From Bacillus sp. FJAT-49711 (lineage in GTDB: Bacteria; Bacillota; Bacilli; Bacillales; Bacillaceae_C), in NCBI RefSeq assembly GCF_018343715.1, contig NZ_JAGYPL010000001.1, positions 62,001 to 126,000 of the forward strand: a DNA stretch of 64,000 nt. Direction: 5' to 3'. A program made the translations under genes and the position numbers. Positions 25,549 through 35,927 of this stretch are shown piece after piece. A model generated the notes under the pieces. It ran no database searches. It saw only the letters and a list, made by a program, of their open reading frames with translations, and was not told where the DNA came from. Positions within the stretch are counted from its first letter, which is position 1; every line of letters starts with the position of its first letter.

Positions 25549-26716
25549 GATTGATTCTTTCTAGTTGCTGCCTCACTAAATAAAGAGCACGATCAACAGT
25601 TTGCTTATTTTTTTCTTCAATATCTTTTTTTCGAGGAATTGGGTTATACATATCTACCGGATCCTCCCACTGATCAATTAATGAAACAGGTGCTTTTGGC
25701 TGCCAGCGTTTTAGCCAATTTTCCGGAAGAGGACCAGAAACATTTGGCCAACCTATCATCTCAAGCCAAATAAGCGACCATGCTCTTGGAACAACTCGCC
25801 ATATATCATAACCGCCTCCGCCAACAGCGATCCATTTTCCATCACAATATGTATGTGCCAGTTCGTGTGCTAATTTAGGTATTCCTCGATACGTTTTCAT
25901 GGAACTGGAAAGATGAGTTAAAGGATCAAAATAATGAGCGTCTGCACCATTCTGTGTTACAATCACGTCTGGTTTAAAATATTCTGCGATTTCTGCAAAT
26001 GCGGATCTATATGATTCTAAAAACGATTCATCCTCTGTGAAAGCATCAAGGGGAATATTAAAGGAATATCCATAACCATTTCCTTGTCCCCATTCATTTA
26101 CATTTCCTGTCCCGGGAAATAAATATCTGCCCGTCTCGTGTATGGAAAGGGTACAAACTAATTCATCATCATAAAAAGAGCCTTGAACACCATCTCCATG
26201 ATGTGCATCCGTATCTACATATAAAACGCGTGCATTGTATTTTTCTAAAATGTATTTAATCGCAACTGCACTGTCATTATAGACACAAAATCCCGAGGCT
26301 TTTCCTGGGAAACCATGATGCAAGCCACCACCGAGATGGAGGGCATGGTTGGCTTTACCTTGTAAAACATAATCGACTGCTGTCAATGTTCCACCAACGA
26401 GCCCGGCACTTGCCTCATGCATGCCTTTAAAAATTGGGGTATCTTCAGTGCCTAAGCCAAAACCTTCTGCTTTTTCCTTGGAAAGATTCCCGCTGCTTGC
26501 TAATTTAATCGCTTCTATAAAAGAACGTTCATGATTTAAAAGAAGTTCCTCATCAGATGCCATTCTAGGCGCAATAATATCATCGGCTTTAATTGCTCCT
26601 AATTCTTTTAATAAATCTAAAGTTAGCGTTAATCGATGCTGGTTAAATGGATGATGGTCTGAAAATCGGTATGACAATAATGAGTCGGAATAAATAAATA
26701 CCGAATCCTTTTTCAT
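25529..26716 (-). CDS. acuC: Acetoin utilization protein AcuC, AcsA deacetylase
   Basis: 395 residues, class I HDAC-like metal-dependent deacetylase. Catalytic signatures: LHLGGGLHHGFPGKASGFCV, VDTDAHHGDGVQ (metal Asp and His) and VGGGGYD. AcuC removes the acetyl group from acetyl-CoA synthetase AcsA and reactivates it. The start ATG at 26716 overlaps the acuB stop as ATGA; an upstream frame extension to 26743 lies inside acuB and is unlikely. Operon order acuA-acuB-acuC on the minus strand, divergent from acsA. Confidence 0.93.
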   Translation of the reverse strand: MKKDSVFIYSDSLLSYRFSDHHPFNQHRLTLTLDLLKELGAIKADDIIAPRMASDEELLLNHERSFIEAIKLASSGNLSKEKAEGFGLGTEDTPIFKGMHEASAGLVGGTLTAVDYVLQGKANHALHLGGGLHHGFPGKASGFCVYNDSAVAIKYILEKYNARVLYVDTDAHHGDGVQGSFYDDELVCTLSIHETGRYLFPGTGNVNEWGQGNGYGYSFNIPLDAFTEDESFLESYRSAFAEIAEYFKPDVIVTQNGADAHYFDPLTHLSSSMKTYRGIPKLAHELAHTYCDGKWIAVGGGGYDIWRVVPRAWSLIWLEMIGWPNVSGPLPENWLKRWQPKAPVSLIDQWEDPVDMYNPIPRKKDIEEKNKQTVDRALYLVRQQLERINQKNGQV

Positions 26717-27360
26717 GTTTCCATCCCTGGCATATTTGGCCACATCACTTGAAGTCCTTCTTTTTTTAATTTTTCGATGAGCAAAAGGGGATTAATGGTG
26801 GCCACTCGAAAAACGAGAATTTTGTACCTTTCATCCTCCTGATCTGGACTCACAAGAACACTATGAACATTCACTTGAAATTCCTGAAAAATACGTGTTA
26901 CTTCATGAAGCACACCAGGGCGGTTTTCAACTTTCACCTCAATATGTGAACCAGGTTTATTTGCACCTGTCAATTCAACTAACGTATGTAATAAATCTGT
27001 TCCTGTTATAATACCTACTAGCTTCCCGCTATTTAAAATAGGAAGGCAGCCAATTTTGTGGTGATAAAAAATAACAGCGACTTCCTCTACAAAATCAAGG
27101 GGGTGCCCTGAAATAATATTAGTTGTCATAATAGTGGAGAGCGGCATTTCCAGCTGTTCATGCATTTTCTCACTTTCAGAGAATACTGGTGTGGCACTTT
27201 TTATATCGCGATCTGTCACAAGTCCTACAATTTCTTTTTCAGTATTAAGAAGTGGAAGATGCCTTATATTTTTTTCGCGCATTAAATGAATGGCTGTTCT
27301 AATTGAATCATCGGGAGTTAATGTAATGACGTCCTTCGTCATAATTTGTTCTACTATCAA
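26713..27360 (-). CDS. acuB: Acetoin utilization protein AcuB (CBS-CBS-ACT)
   Basis: 215 residues. Two CBS domains occupy about residues 1-58 (IMTKDVITLTPDDSIRTAI) and 72-130 (MTTNIISGHPLDFVEEVA); an ACT domain follows (HIEVKVENRPGVLHEVTRIF). This is the AcuB layout, a likely ligand-sensing regulator within the AcsA acetylation system; its precise action is not established. Ribosome site GGGGTGA. It is translationally coupled to acuC. Confidence 0.92.
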   Translation of the reverse strand: MIVEQIMTKDVITLTPDDSIRTAIHLMREKNIRHLPLLNTEKEIVGLVTDRDIKSATPVFSESEKMHEQLEMPLSTIMTTNIISGHPLDFVEEVAVIFYHHKIGCLPILNSGKLVGIITGTDLLHTLVELTGANKPGSHIEVKVENRPGVLHEVTRIFQEFQVNVHSVLVSPDQEDERYKILVFRVATINPLLLIEKLKKEGLQVMWPNMPGMET

Positions 27361-27386
27361 TATTTTTCACCCCTTTTTAAATAATG

Positions 27387-28019
27387 CTAATACATAAAGC
27401 GATTAACAAAACGAATACTATCAAATTGTTGAATGGATTCAGTATTCACCCTTTTACCAATTCGGACCATCAGACAGTTGGCAGGGTGGGAAGTAATTTC
27501 TGGATCATCGGTCGCATACCATTCTAAACCACCGGAGCTCATCATTTTTTCCATAATTTTTCTATATTCCCACACATCTAGCCCAGTTCCTTTTAAATCC
27601 CAATGCCAATAATATTCAGTCGTAATAATAATATAATCTTCCATCGCATCATCCATCATGGAGACGTGCAACAGCCCTTTTCCAACCCCGGATCCTCGAT
27701 ATTTTGGAATAACCTCAATGGCCCCAAGTTCGATTAAATTCACCATATTTCCCTGCGACCATCTTTCTAAAGGATCAGGATATAAATATGTAACATAGCC
27801 AACTACTTGGTTTTCAACTCTTGCAATAATAATTCTTCCTTCCGGGAGATCTGCAATTCCGATTAATGCATCATGTTGCTGTTTTGCTGGTCGAAAAGCA
27901 ACAAGATCTTCATGAAATTCAAGATTGCTAAGCTGCGCTGCTGATATTGGTCCTTCAATGAGTAAATGACCATTTTTCGTCCTTAACTCCATTGCATTAT
28001 ACGTCTTTATATGCTCCAC
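27387..28019 (-). CDS. acuA: Acetoin utilization protein AcuA, AcsA acetyltransferase
   Basis: 210 residues, GNAT acetyltransferase with the CoA loop IPKYRGSGVGKGLLHVSM (R-x-x-G-x-G). AcuA acetylates the active-site lysine of AcsA and switches it off. Start GTG at 28019, 8 nt after AAGGAGG. It is the first gene of acuABC. The 1-kb region separating it from the divergent acsA is filled by dispersed repeats, so the short shared control region known from B. subtilis is not preserved. Confidence 0.92.
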   Translation of the reverse strand: MEHIKTYNAMELRTKNGHLLIEGPISAAQLSNLEFHEDLVAFRPAKQQHDALIGIADLPEGRIIIARVENQVVGYVTYLYPDPLERWSQGNMVNLIELGAIEVIPKYRGSGVGKGLLHVSMMDDAMEDYIIITTEYYWHWDLKGTGLDVWEYRKIMEKMMSSGGLEWYATDDPEITSHPANCLMVRIGKRVNTESIQQFDSIRFVNRFMY

Positions 28020-28063
28020 ACAACAAGCCTCCTTATTTTAACGTTGTTTGTATCCAGCCACCC

Positions 28064-28262
28064 GTTGATTTGATTTTCGTTCCAAGCGGACGCGCTTTCT
28101 CGGAGGCGTGCGGTGAGCCTACCCGGTTGCTTTGCGCCCTGCGGGGGTTCTTCACCTGTCACGCTGACCCCCGACGGGACAGGACGTCCTAGAGTCGACG
28201 TTGGCCACAGGACATGGCCTTATTTAGCCGACAAGGAGACGCCGCCTGGAATGTAGATCAAC
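28064..28262. repeat. Dispersed repeat between acuA and acsA, first unit
   Basis: It starts GTTGATTTGATTTTCGTTCC and ends GGAATGTAGATCAAC, so the outer ends are an inverted GTTGAT/ATCAAC pair. The inner segment GGCCACAGGACATGGCC with TTAGCCGAC recurs in the repeat at 39041-39372. Much richer in G+C than the surroundings. Confidence 0.65.
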
Positions 28263-28313
28263 TGAGATATTATTTTGCTCATAGTAGGGCGACTGTTCTC
28301 TGTATTTTTAAAA

Positions 28314-28334
28314 TAAACGGATACATTCCGTTTA
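28314..28334. promoter_or_regulatory. 21-bp palindrome upstream of acuA
   Basis: TAAACGGA (28314-28321), 5-bp centre TACAT, TCCGTTTA (28327-28334): perfect 8-bp arms. It lies between two repeat copies, about 295 bp upstream of acuA. The shape is that of an operator for a dimeric regulator; it does not match the cre consensus well. No regulator is assigned. Confidence 0.45.
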
Positions 28335-28629
28335 AATTGGAAAATACCCATATTACCATAATAATAAAGGATGTTTTTCCGATTATATAATACAAATCTT
28401 TAGATTTTGTCTAATTTAGAGCAGTTAATAGGAATATCTCCGCTTATATCTGCTTCTTAAGCTCCTCTATAAGCATTAGCCGGAAATTCTCCGCCTATGA
28501 ATTCTAATACCTTCACGAAAATGAATAAATAATAATAACAGAGATAACTCATTAAAAGGATGAATCATCAATCTTAAATAATTTTTCTTTAATTGGCTTA
28601 ATCTTTTTTTTAACTCAAAATCTATTAAA

Positions 28630-28889
28630 GGTTGATTGTAGCGAAAGTGCAAGACTCCTGTGGGACAGGTGAGACCCCACAGGCGTTTACGCCGAGGAGG
28701 CTCATGGAAATGCGTAAACGCTTTGACGAGCCCCGACAAGCATAAGACAAATTACGCAGAGGCTTGCCCTTTAGCCACGTAGTAATATGACTTATGACCT
28801 CGAGGGGCTAGACGCTGCTGCTAGACAAACTGTCCGCCACGCGGAAAGCGAGCAACTGTAGCGGAAATCAACCAAGCACTACCCTGGTA
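28630..28889 (+). repeat. Dispersed MITE-like repeat, copy B1 (inverse of 39041-39372)
   Basis: Bounded by GGTTGATTGTAGCG and GTAGCGGAAATCAACC. The reverse complement of the whole unit matches 39041-39372 almost throughout, including TCATAAGTCATATTACTACG and TTTCCATGAG. Similarity continues past the end as AAGCACTACC. An apparent minus-strand ORF across it is not a gene. The rest of 28263-29022 is AT-rich; a predicted acsA promoter could not be fixed. Confidence 0.75.
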
Positions 28890-29022
28890 TAACAATAATA
28901 GCCTTTTTAGAGACACAAGATATCAAAAATATATTCAATAAATTATTAAAAAAATTGAGAATAATAGCTATTTATATTATAATATAAAAAGTAATTTCTA
29001 GATACAAAGGGGAGTTGTAAAT

Positions 29023-30741
29023 ATGAAATTGGAAGCGTTGCCAGTTATAGAAGGTAATTATAATTTACAAAATTACGATGAAACGTATGCTAACTTTAAT
29101 TGGTCCGAGACAGAAAAAAACTTTTCATGGTATGAAACTGGCCGCGTTAATATGGCTTATGAGGCTATTGATCGTCATACAGAAACGTTCCGCAAAAATA
29201 AAGTTGCGCTTTATTACCGTGATGGTGTAAGAGATGAAACATATACGTTTTATGATATGAAAAAATGGACGAATAAAGCAGGAAACGCTTTAAGAGAGTT
29301 TGGAAATGTGGAAAAAGGTGATCGAGTATTTATTTTTATGCCGAGATCACCAGAGCTTTATTTTGCTATTCTTGGAGCGATAAAGGTTGGAGCGATTGTT
29401 GGCCCACTTTTTGAAGCTTTTATGGAAGGTGCAGTAAAAGATAGACTAGAAGATAGTGAGGCAAAAGTTCTCATTACGACACCAGAGTTGCTTAAAAGGG
29501 TTCCAGTTGATGAGTTGCCTGAATTAAAGCATATCTTTTTAGTCGGAGAAGGAATAGAAGAAGAAGGTCCTTATATAGATTTTAATAAACGCTTAAATGA
29601 GGCGGATAAAAATCTAGATATTGAATGGGTCGATCGAAAGGATGGAATGATCCTTCATTATACATCTGGGTCAACTGGACGCCCTAAAGGTGTGCTCCAT
29701 GTTCACAATGCGATGATTCAGCAATATGAAACAGCTCGCTGGATATTAGATTTGAAGGAAGAAGATATTTATTGGTGTACAGCTGATCCTGGATGGGTGA
29801 CAGGAACTTCATATGGCATGTTTGGACCTTGGTTAACAGGAACAACAAACGTGGTTGTTGGTGGTCGCTTTAAACCGGAAAATTGGTATCAAACATTAGA
29901 GGATTACGGTGTGACCGTATGGTATAGTGCGCCAACAGCTTATAGAATGTTAATGAGTGCCGGGGATGAGCTTGTAAAACAATTTGATCTATCCGAATTG
30001 CGCCATGTTTTAAGTGTTGGTGAACCACTAAACCCTGAAGTCATCCGCTGGGGAATGAAAGTATTCCAAAAACGCATTCACGATACATGGTGGATGACAG
30101 AAACAGGAGCTATGCTAATTGCAAATTATCCTAGCATGGAAATTAAGCCTGGTTCTATGGGCAAACCGATTCCTGGAGTTGAGGCAGCAATTGTTGACGA
30201 CCAAGGAAATGTACTTCCGGCAAATAGAATGGGAAATCTGGCAATTAAAAAAGGCTGGCCGTCCATGATGCATGAAATCTGGAATAACAAAGAGAAATAT
30301 AATTCTTATTTCTTGCCAGGTGATTGGTATGTTTCAGGTGACTCTGCCTATATGGATGAAGATGGGTATTTCTTCTTCCAAGGGAGGGTGGATGATGTTA
30401 TCATGACTTCTGGAGAACGTGTTGGACCGTTTGAAGTAGAAAGCAAAATACTCGAACACCCAGCCGTAGCGGAAGCTGGTGTTATTGGAAAACCAGACCC
30501 TGTTCGTGGTGAAATCATAAAAGCATTTATTGCATTGCTTGATGGGAATGAGCCTTCAGAGGAATTGGCGGAAGATATTAAGCAATTCGTGAAAAAAGGT
30601 CTTGCTGCTCATGCGGCCCCTCGTGAAATTGAATTCCGCGATAAACTGCCAAAAACACGCAGCGGAAAAATAATGCGCCGCGTTCTAAAAGCTTGGGAAT
30701 TGAACTTGCCAACAGGCGATTTATCTACAATGGAAGACTAA
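29023..30741 (+). CDS. acsA: Acetyl-CoA synthetase
   Basis: 572 residues, the same length as B. subtilis AcsA. It makes acetyl-CoA from acetate, ATP and CoA by way of acetyl-AMP. Adenylation motif TSGSTGRPKG is at 214-223, further core YLPGDWYVSGD-like FLPGDWYVSGDSA, and the C-terminal lysine motif PKTRSGKIMRR with Lys549, the residue that AcuA acetylates and AcuC deacetylates. Ribosome site GGGGAG. It is divergent from acuABC and closed by a terminator at 30745-30789. Catabolite control by CcpA is likely from family knowledge, but I could not see a convincing cre site. Confidence 0.95.
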   Translation: MKLEALPVIEGNYNLQNYDETYANFNWSETEKNFSWYETGRVNMAYEAIDRHTETFRKNKVALYYRDGVRDETYTFYDMKKWTNKAGNALREFGNVEKGDRVFIFMPRSPELYFAILGAIKVGAIVGPLFEAFMEGAVKDRLEDSEAKVLITTPELLKRVPVDELPELKHIFLVGEGIEEEGPYIDFNKRLNEADKNLDIEWVDRKDGMILHYTSGSTGRPKGVLHVHNAMIQQYETARWILDLKEEDIYWCTADPGWVTGTSYGMFGPWLTGTTNVVVGGRFKPENWYQTLEDYGVTVWYSAPTAYRMLMSAGDELVKQFDLSELRHVLSVGEPLNPEVIRWGMKVFQKRIHDTWWMTETGAMLIANYPSMEIKPGSMGKPIPGVEAAIVDDQGNVLPANRMGNLAIKKGWPSMMHEIWNNKEKYNSYFLPGDWYVSGDSAYMDEDGYFFFQGRVDDVIMTSGERVGPFEVESKILEHPAVAEAGVIGKPDPVRGEIIKAFIALLDGNEPSEELAEDIKQFVKKGLAAHAAPREIEFRDKLPKTRSGKIMRRVLKAWELNLPTGDLSTMED

Positions 30742-30744
30742 TTG

Positions 30745-30789
30745 AAAGTCCTGTATCATCTGAGAGATTGATGTGCAGGACTTTTTTTG
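30745..30789 (+). terminator. Terminator of acsA
   Basis: AAAGTCCTG (30745-30753) pairs with CAGGACTTT (30776-30784) and is followed by a T run; ATCA/TGAT pairing extends the stem. The stretch 30790-31041 up to the next terminator has no gene that I can support. Confidence 0.75.
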
Positions 30790-31041
30790 GTTCGCTTGGG
30801 AAATACAGTAACGAGTGTTGACCTATATGCATGTTTGTTCTCGAAAGTAGGAGATGCGAGGATGAAAGTTGATTAACACACATGTTCATTGTGTAAAAGG
30901 GGAATACGGAAACGAAGACTGTCTTTCTCAATGATTCGCTTCCACATTATTTTTTCAAAAAAACATATCTACTTCTTCTTTTTCGCTTTTCGGCGAGATC
31001 ACTATTATAGGAAGTAGATGCAATTACAATAAAAGATAACC

Positions 31042-31071
31042 AAAAAACCGGGCGTAAATGCCCGGTTTTTT
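31042..31071 (-). terminator. Terminator of the class A PBP gene
   Basis: AAAAAACCGGGC (31042-31053) pairs with GCCCGGTTTTTT (31060-31071). It overlaps the stop of the minus-strand PBP gene and works on both strands. Confidence 0.85.
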
Positions 31072-34006
31072 ATGGAGTATCCTCATCTCCATCTGAGTTG
31101 TTTCCATTATTATTTTTCTTTTCCTCTTCCTTCTTTTTTTGTTCTTCTTCTTTCTTTTTTTGCTCTGCCGCTTTTTTCTCTTCTTCTTTTTTCTTTTCCT
31201 CTTCGACTTTCTTCTGTTCTTCAGCTTTTTTCTTCTCTTCTTCTAATTTCTTTTCTTCTTCCTTTTTCTTGAGTTCATCGCCATTTCCTACTTTTTCGGA
31301 TGGTTTTGACTCTCTGCCGGCAATATCGACTGCCACAACGTGAAACATTCCATCCCCGACTTTATGTGCTAGGTCTTCATCAGATTTGATGGACGCAATC
31401 TTTTTGCCTTCTTCTGTATAAATACGGTAACCAATTACATCTTTACTTGAAGATGCCCCCCATTTTAGCGCCCCGTTAGTGAAAGAAGCTTTAACTGCTG
31501 CAGGGGCCTTGCCGTCATCTGCAAGCTTATCATCTGCAACTAAAAGATCTTTCCATTTAGGATTATCTGGAATGAGCTGCGAAAAGTCTTTTACATAACC
31601 CATTGTTATTCGTTTTAGGAATTCAGGATTAATCACTAAGCCCTGCTTCGTAAATTCTTCAGGAGTAGATGGCAATGCTGCATATTTTTTTCCGCTAGCT
31701 AAAATATATCGCCCACCTGCACCTAAGCTATCATCCGTTTTGGAAGGAACATATTTTGCATTAAAAATATCCGCTTGAACGAGACCAGCTTTAGAACATG
31801 CTTCAGATGGGAGCATACCTGAAACCGCACAATATGATCGATTGACGATCCCACCCGGCATTTCAAATCGTTTATTATCTTTTGGTTTAACAATGTCTGG
31901 AGCGACATCGTATGCTGAGTTCATTAAGTTAGCCCAGATGCGATAGTTTCTAAAGTCATAGCCTTGACTTTGGGCTTTATTTGAATTGTATCCAATCCAT
32001 GTTCCCATTGTTACGTTCGGATTTGACACCACGAGCCAAGAATCTTTGGCATCATTGGAAGTACCTGTTTTACCCGCCCAGTCAGTATTAAACTTCAGCA
32101 TCCCAGGCAATGCTTGAGCCGTACCGAAATTTAAAACACCCCGCATGACATCCGTCATTAAATAGGCCGTTTGTGGGCTAAATACATCGACTGGTTTCGA
32201 TTTTTGTTCAAAAATGATCTTTCCTTTTTGATCGGTAATCTTTTCAATCATATAAGCATCTATGAACTTACCGCCGTTTGCAAACGTTGTATAAGCATTT
32301 GTATTTTCCTCGACGGTTACACCATTTGTTAATCCTCCAAGTGCTAAAGAAGGGTTTTGATACTCATCCTTTACTAAACTTGTAAATCCCATTTTTTCTA
32401 AAAATTTTGTAGGCTTTTGATCGATGATTTTCATATACGTTGCCACTGCCGAGGCGTTATACGATTTTGCAAGAGCGTATCTTGTTGAAACAAGACCGTA
32501 AAACTTACCTCTGACAAAATTGTTCGGCATCCAGCCAGGACGAATCCCTACGTAAGGCAAATCCGCGACAACGGCACCAGGAGCGCTTGCCCCAAGTTCA
32601 TAAGCCGGTGCATAGACTAGCAATGGTTTCATTGTTGAACCATTTGGACGTTTTGCTTGTGTAGCATGGTTATATGGATCCAACTCATAATCGCGTCCGG
32701 CAACAAAGCTCAAGATTTTTCCGGATTTATTTTCTATTAAAATAGAACCAATCTGAACTGGATCATCCACTGTTTCCATTTCACCAGTTTCTTCATTTTT
32801 CCGTTCGCGTTTGTATGTCGGTCCATAATTTTGATATTCATCTTTCACTTTTTGTTGAATATCATAAATTTTCTTGTTGATTGTAGAATGAATGTTATAT
32901 CCATTTTGACGTATGTCTCTATTGGCCAAAGTCCAATATTTCCCGTAGAGATTTTTATCCTTTGCCAAATCTGCCTTTTTATATCCATCTTTTTTTGCTA
33001 ATACCTCTGTCAGGACATCGACCGCTCTTTCTTCAAGTTCAAACGTTAGAGCAGGGTATTCTTCAAATGTTCTCGGCTGTTTTGGAATAAAGTCAGCTGT
33101 TATATCGTATTTGATTGCTTTGTTATACTCTTTTTCTGTAATATACTTTTCATTTTTCATTCTAGTTAAAACGGTTTTCATTCGATTTAGCCCCGGTTCA
33201 AGTCCTTCAGGGCTCTTAACTTCACCTTTGTTCGTAAAAGGTGTATATCCGAAAGGACTTTGCGGCAAACCTGCTATAAAGGCGGCCTGTGGTAGGCTCA
33301 AGTCTTTTGCTTCTATTCCAAAGATTCCTTTAGCAGCAGCTTGGACACCCCCAATGTTTTGCCCGGAAGAATTCCTGCCGAATGTCGAGACATTTAAATA
33401 TGCTTCTAAAATTTCATCTTTATCTAGGAATCTCTCAACCCGTAAAGCAAGAAGAACTTCCTTTGCTTTACGATCAAAGGATACTTCATTTGTTAAAATT
33501 TGATTCTTAATCAGCTGCTGTGTCAACGTACTTCCACCTGATTGAACTGCAGAGTTTGTAAACTCTTGAAATACTGCACGGAATAATGCTTTTGGAACTA
33601 CACCTTTATGTTCATAAAAATATTCATCTTCCGTAGCAACAACAGCTTTCTTTAAATAATCAGATACATCCTTAATACTAACTTCCTCCCGGTCAATGTC
33701 AGACCGCAATTTACCAAGTGGAACATTATTTGCAAAATATAAAGTTGACGTTTCTTCATATTGATGAATATCTTTTACCATTGAAGCTTCGGCACGTACT
33801 TTTTCATCTTTTACAAGAGCTGCAAAATACCCAGCGCCGACTCCTCCGGCAAATGCACCGCCAATCATGATGACGAGTAAAAGCAGAAGCAGTAAATTCC
33901 AAACGACACCGTAAGTAATGCGGACTCCCTTGCCGACATTTTTAAATTTAAAAGTGGAAGCGAGCTTATTCATTCGTTCTTTGCTTCTATTTTCGCGATT
34001 TGTCAT
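31070..34006 (-). CDS. Class A penicillin-binding protein (PBP1A type)
   Basis: 978 residues; bifunctional peptidoglycan glycosyltransferase and transpeptidase. A membrane helix is at about 35-65. The GT51 domain has ATEDEYFYEHKG (catalytic Glu126) and GGSTLTQQLIKN. The transpeptidase has S457-x-x-K460 (NGSTMKP), SYN at 515-517 and KTGTS from 646. A fibronectin-III-like domain follows, then a tail of about 66 residues made of Lys/Glu repeats ending in Asn/Asp. The start at 34006 is chosen because the extended -10 box at 34035-34043 would place the ATG at 34030 too close to the transcription start. Position next to tyrS is common in Bacillaceae. Moenomycin- and beta-lactam-type target by family. 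Confidence 0.92.
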   Translation of the reverse strand: MTNRENRSKERMNKLASTFKFKNVGKGVRITYGVVWNLLLLLLLVIMIGGAFAGGVGAGYFAALVKDEKVRAEASMVKDIHQYEETSTLYFANNVPLGKLRSDIDREEVSIKDVSDYLKKAVVATEDEYFYEHKGVVPKALFRAVFQEFTNSAVQSGGSTLTQQLIKNQILTNEVSFDRKAKEVLLALRVERFLDKDEILEAYLNVSTFGRNSSGQNIGGVQAAAKGIFGIEAKDLSLPQAAFIAGLPQSPFGYTPFTNKGEVKSPEGLEPGLNRMKTVLTRMKNEKYITEKEYNKAIKYDITADFIPKQPRTFEEYPALTFELEERAVDVLTEVLAKKDGYKKADLAKDKNLYGKYWTLANRDIRQNGYNIHSTINKKIYDIQQKVKDEYQNYGPTYKRERKNEETGEMETVDDPVQIGSILIENKSGKILSFVAGRDYELDPYNHATQAKRPNGSTMKPLLVYAPAYELGASAPGAVVADLPYVGIRPGWMPNNFVRGKFYGLVSTRYALAKSYNASAVATYMKIIDQKPTKFLEKMGFTSLVKDEYQNPSLALGGLTNGVTVEENTNAYTTFANGGKFIDAYMIEKITDQKGKIIFEQKSKPVDVFSPQTAYLMTDVMRGVLNFGTAQALPGMLKFNTDWAGKTGTSNDAKDSWLVVSNPNVTMGTWIGYNSNKAQSQGYDFRNYRIWANLMNSAYDVAPDIVKPKDNKRFEMPGGIVNRSYCAVSGMLPSEACSKAGLVQADIFNAKYVPSKTDDSLGAGGRYILASGKKYAALPSTPEEFTKQGLVINPEFLKRITMGYVKDFSQLIPDNPKWKDLLVADDKLADDGKAPAAVKASFTNGALKWGASSSKDVIGYRIYTEEGKKIASIKSDEDLAHKVGDGMFHVVAVDIAGRESKPSEKVGNGDELKKKEEEKKLEEEKKKAEEQKKVEEEKKKEEEKKAAEQKKKEEEQKKKEEEKKNNNGNNSDGDEDTP

Positions 34007-34034
34007 AAGTTTTAATCCCCCCAAAATCATTCCT

Positions 34035-34043
34035 ATTATAGCA
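34035..34043 (-). promoter_or_regulatory. Extended -10 promoter of the PBP gene
   Basis: Minus strand reads TGCTATAAT, a perfect extended -10 box (TGnTATAAT), about 29 nt before the chosen start. A good -35 is not seen, as is usual with extended -10 promoters. Confidence 0.6.
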
Positions 34044-34091
34044 TAATTGGAAAGAATGGTATGTAAAATTGGAGTATTTTCCGCGCCAAGA

Positions 34092-34121
34092 TTGACATTA
34101 TTATTGATATATGTTTAAAAT
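34092..34121 (+). promoter_or_regulatory. SigA promoter of the tyrS leader
   Basis: TTGACA (34092-34097), 18-bp spacer, TAAAAT (34116-34121). It sits 20-30 nt before the T-box leader, the expected place. Confidence 0.7.
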
Positions 34122-34149
34122 ACGATATATTAATCATGAAATTTAATAA

Positions 34150-34396
34150 AAACAAGCATTGACAGGAATGAGTAGTCAGCTGTCCCTGTATGAAGAGAGC
34201 CAGTGTTTGGTGCGAACTGGCACAAACAGTATGATGAATTACCTCCTTGAGCTTTTGCTGTGAAATGGAGTAGCGGCAAACGGTGAAAAGCATCGTTAAT
34301 GAAATGAAGTGAGGAATAGTTATTTTTCATATTCCTAAGTTGGGTGGTAACACGGTAAATAGTCGTCCCTTCGTTTTTACGAAGGGGCGTTTTTTA
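34150..34396 (+). ncRNA. T-box leader controlling tyrS
   Basis: A T-box riboswitch senses uncharged tRNA and lets transcription pass when charging is low. The conserved T-box GGGTGGTAACACGG is at 34342-34355, followed by the terminator hairpin (34364-34396). The stem I region starts near 34150, with a GCCAG/CTGGC arm around 34199-34220. A tyrosine codon TAC at 34240-34242 is the candidate specifier; a nearby TAT at 34230 is the alternative. Location before tyrS supports tRNA-Tyr specificity. Minus-strand ORFs across it are chance frames. Confidence 0.85.
34364..34396 (+). terminator. T-box regulated terminator
   Basis: CGTCCCTTCG pairs with CGAAGGGGCG around a TTTTTA loop and is followed by TTTTTT. 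The 5' arm overlaps the T-box antiterminator side, as the mechanism requires. Confidence 0.85.
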
Positions 34397-34533
34397 ATTT
34401 GACTCTTTTCCCAAATATTATTGCTATTAGATGTAAATCAATAACGAGAAATAGACTTTATCCTTGAAACAAAATATTAAAATGGGAAAAGAGCTACTAG
34501 CTTAATAAGAACCGCTAAACTTCCTTATTAGGC

Positions 34534-34559
34534 GTAAAAGCCGGTTTTTGGGCTTTTAC
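34534..34559 (+). other. Second hairpin between T-box terminator and tyrS
   Basis: GTAAAAGCC (34534-34542) pairs with GGCTTTTAC (34551-34559), preceded by a CTTAATAAG/CTTATTAG partial pairing. It has no T run. It may stabilise the read-through mRNA or act as a processing site; no role can be assigned. Confidence 0.4.
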
Positions 34560-34613
34560 AAAAACAACAAATTTTAAGAAAATAGCCTTTAATTTCATGG
34601 AAAGTGGGGATAA

Positions 34614-35882
<1,269 letters not shown>

Positions 35883-35884
35883 AA

Positions 35885-35927
35885 AGTCAAAAGAAAGCCA
35901 GCATTCGTTGCTGGCTTTCTTTTGACT
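35885..35927. terminator. Bidirectional terminator, tyrS/kinase
   Basis: AGTCAAAAGAAAGCCAGC (35885-35902) pairs perfectly over 18 bp with its complement at 35910-35927. The A and T-rich base of the stem serves both convergent genes. Confidence 0.85.

Noticed and set aside
28695-28725. cre-like sequence GTAAACGCTTTGA in the acuA-acsA region
   Set aside because: Two mismatches at conserved positions, and it belongs to a dispersed repeat found elsewhere, so it is unlikely to be a dedicated CcpA site.
28476-28739. 87-codon minus-strand frame before acsA
   Set aside because: Half of it is inside repeat copy B1; no start signal or family match.
34036-34330. Two minus-strand frames of 66 and 85 codons
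   Set aside because: They run through the T-box leader and the tyrS promoter.
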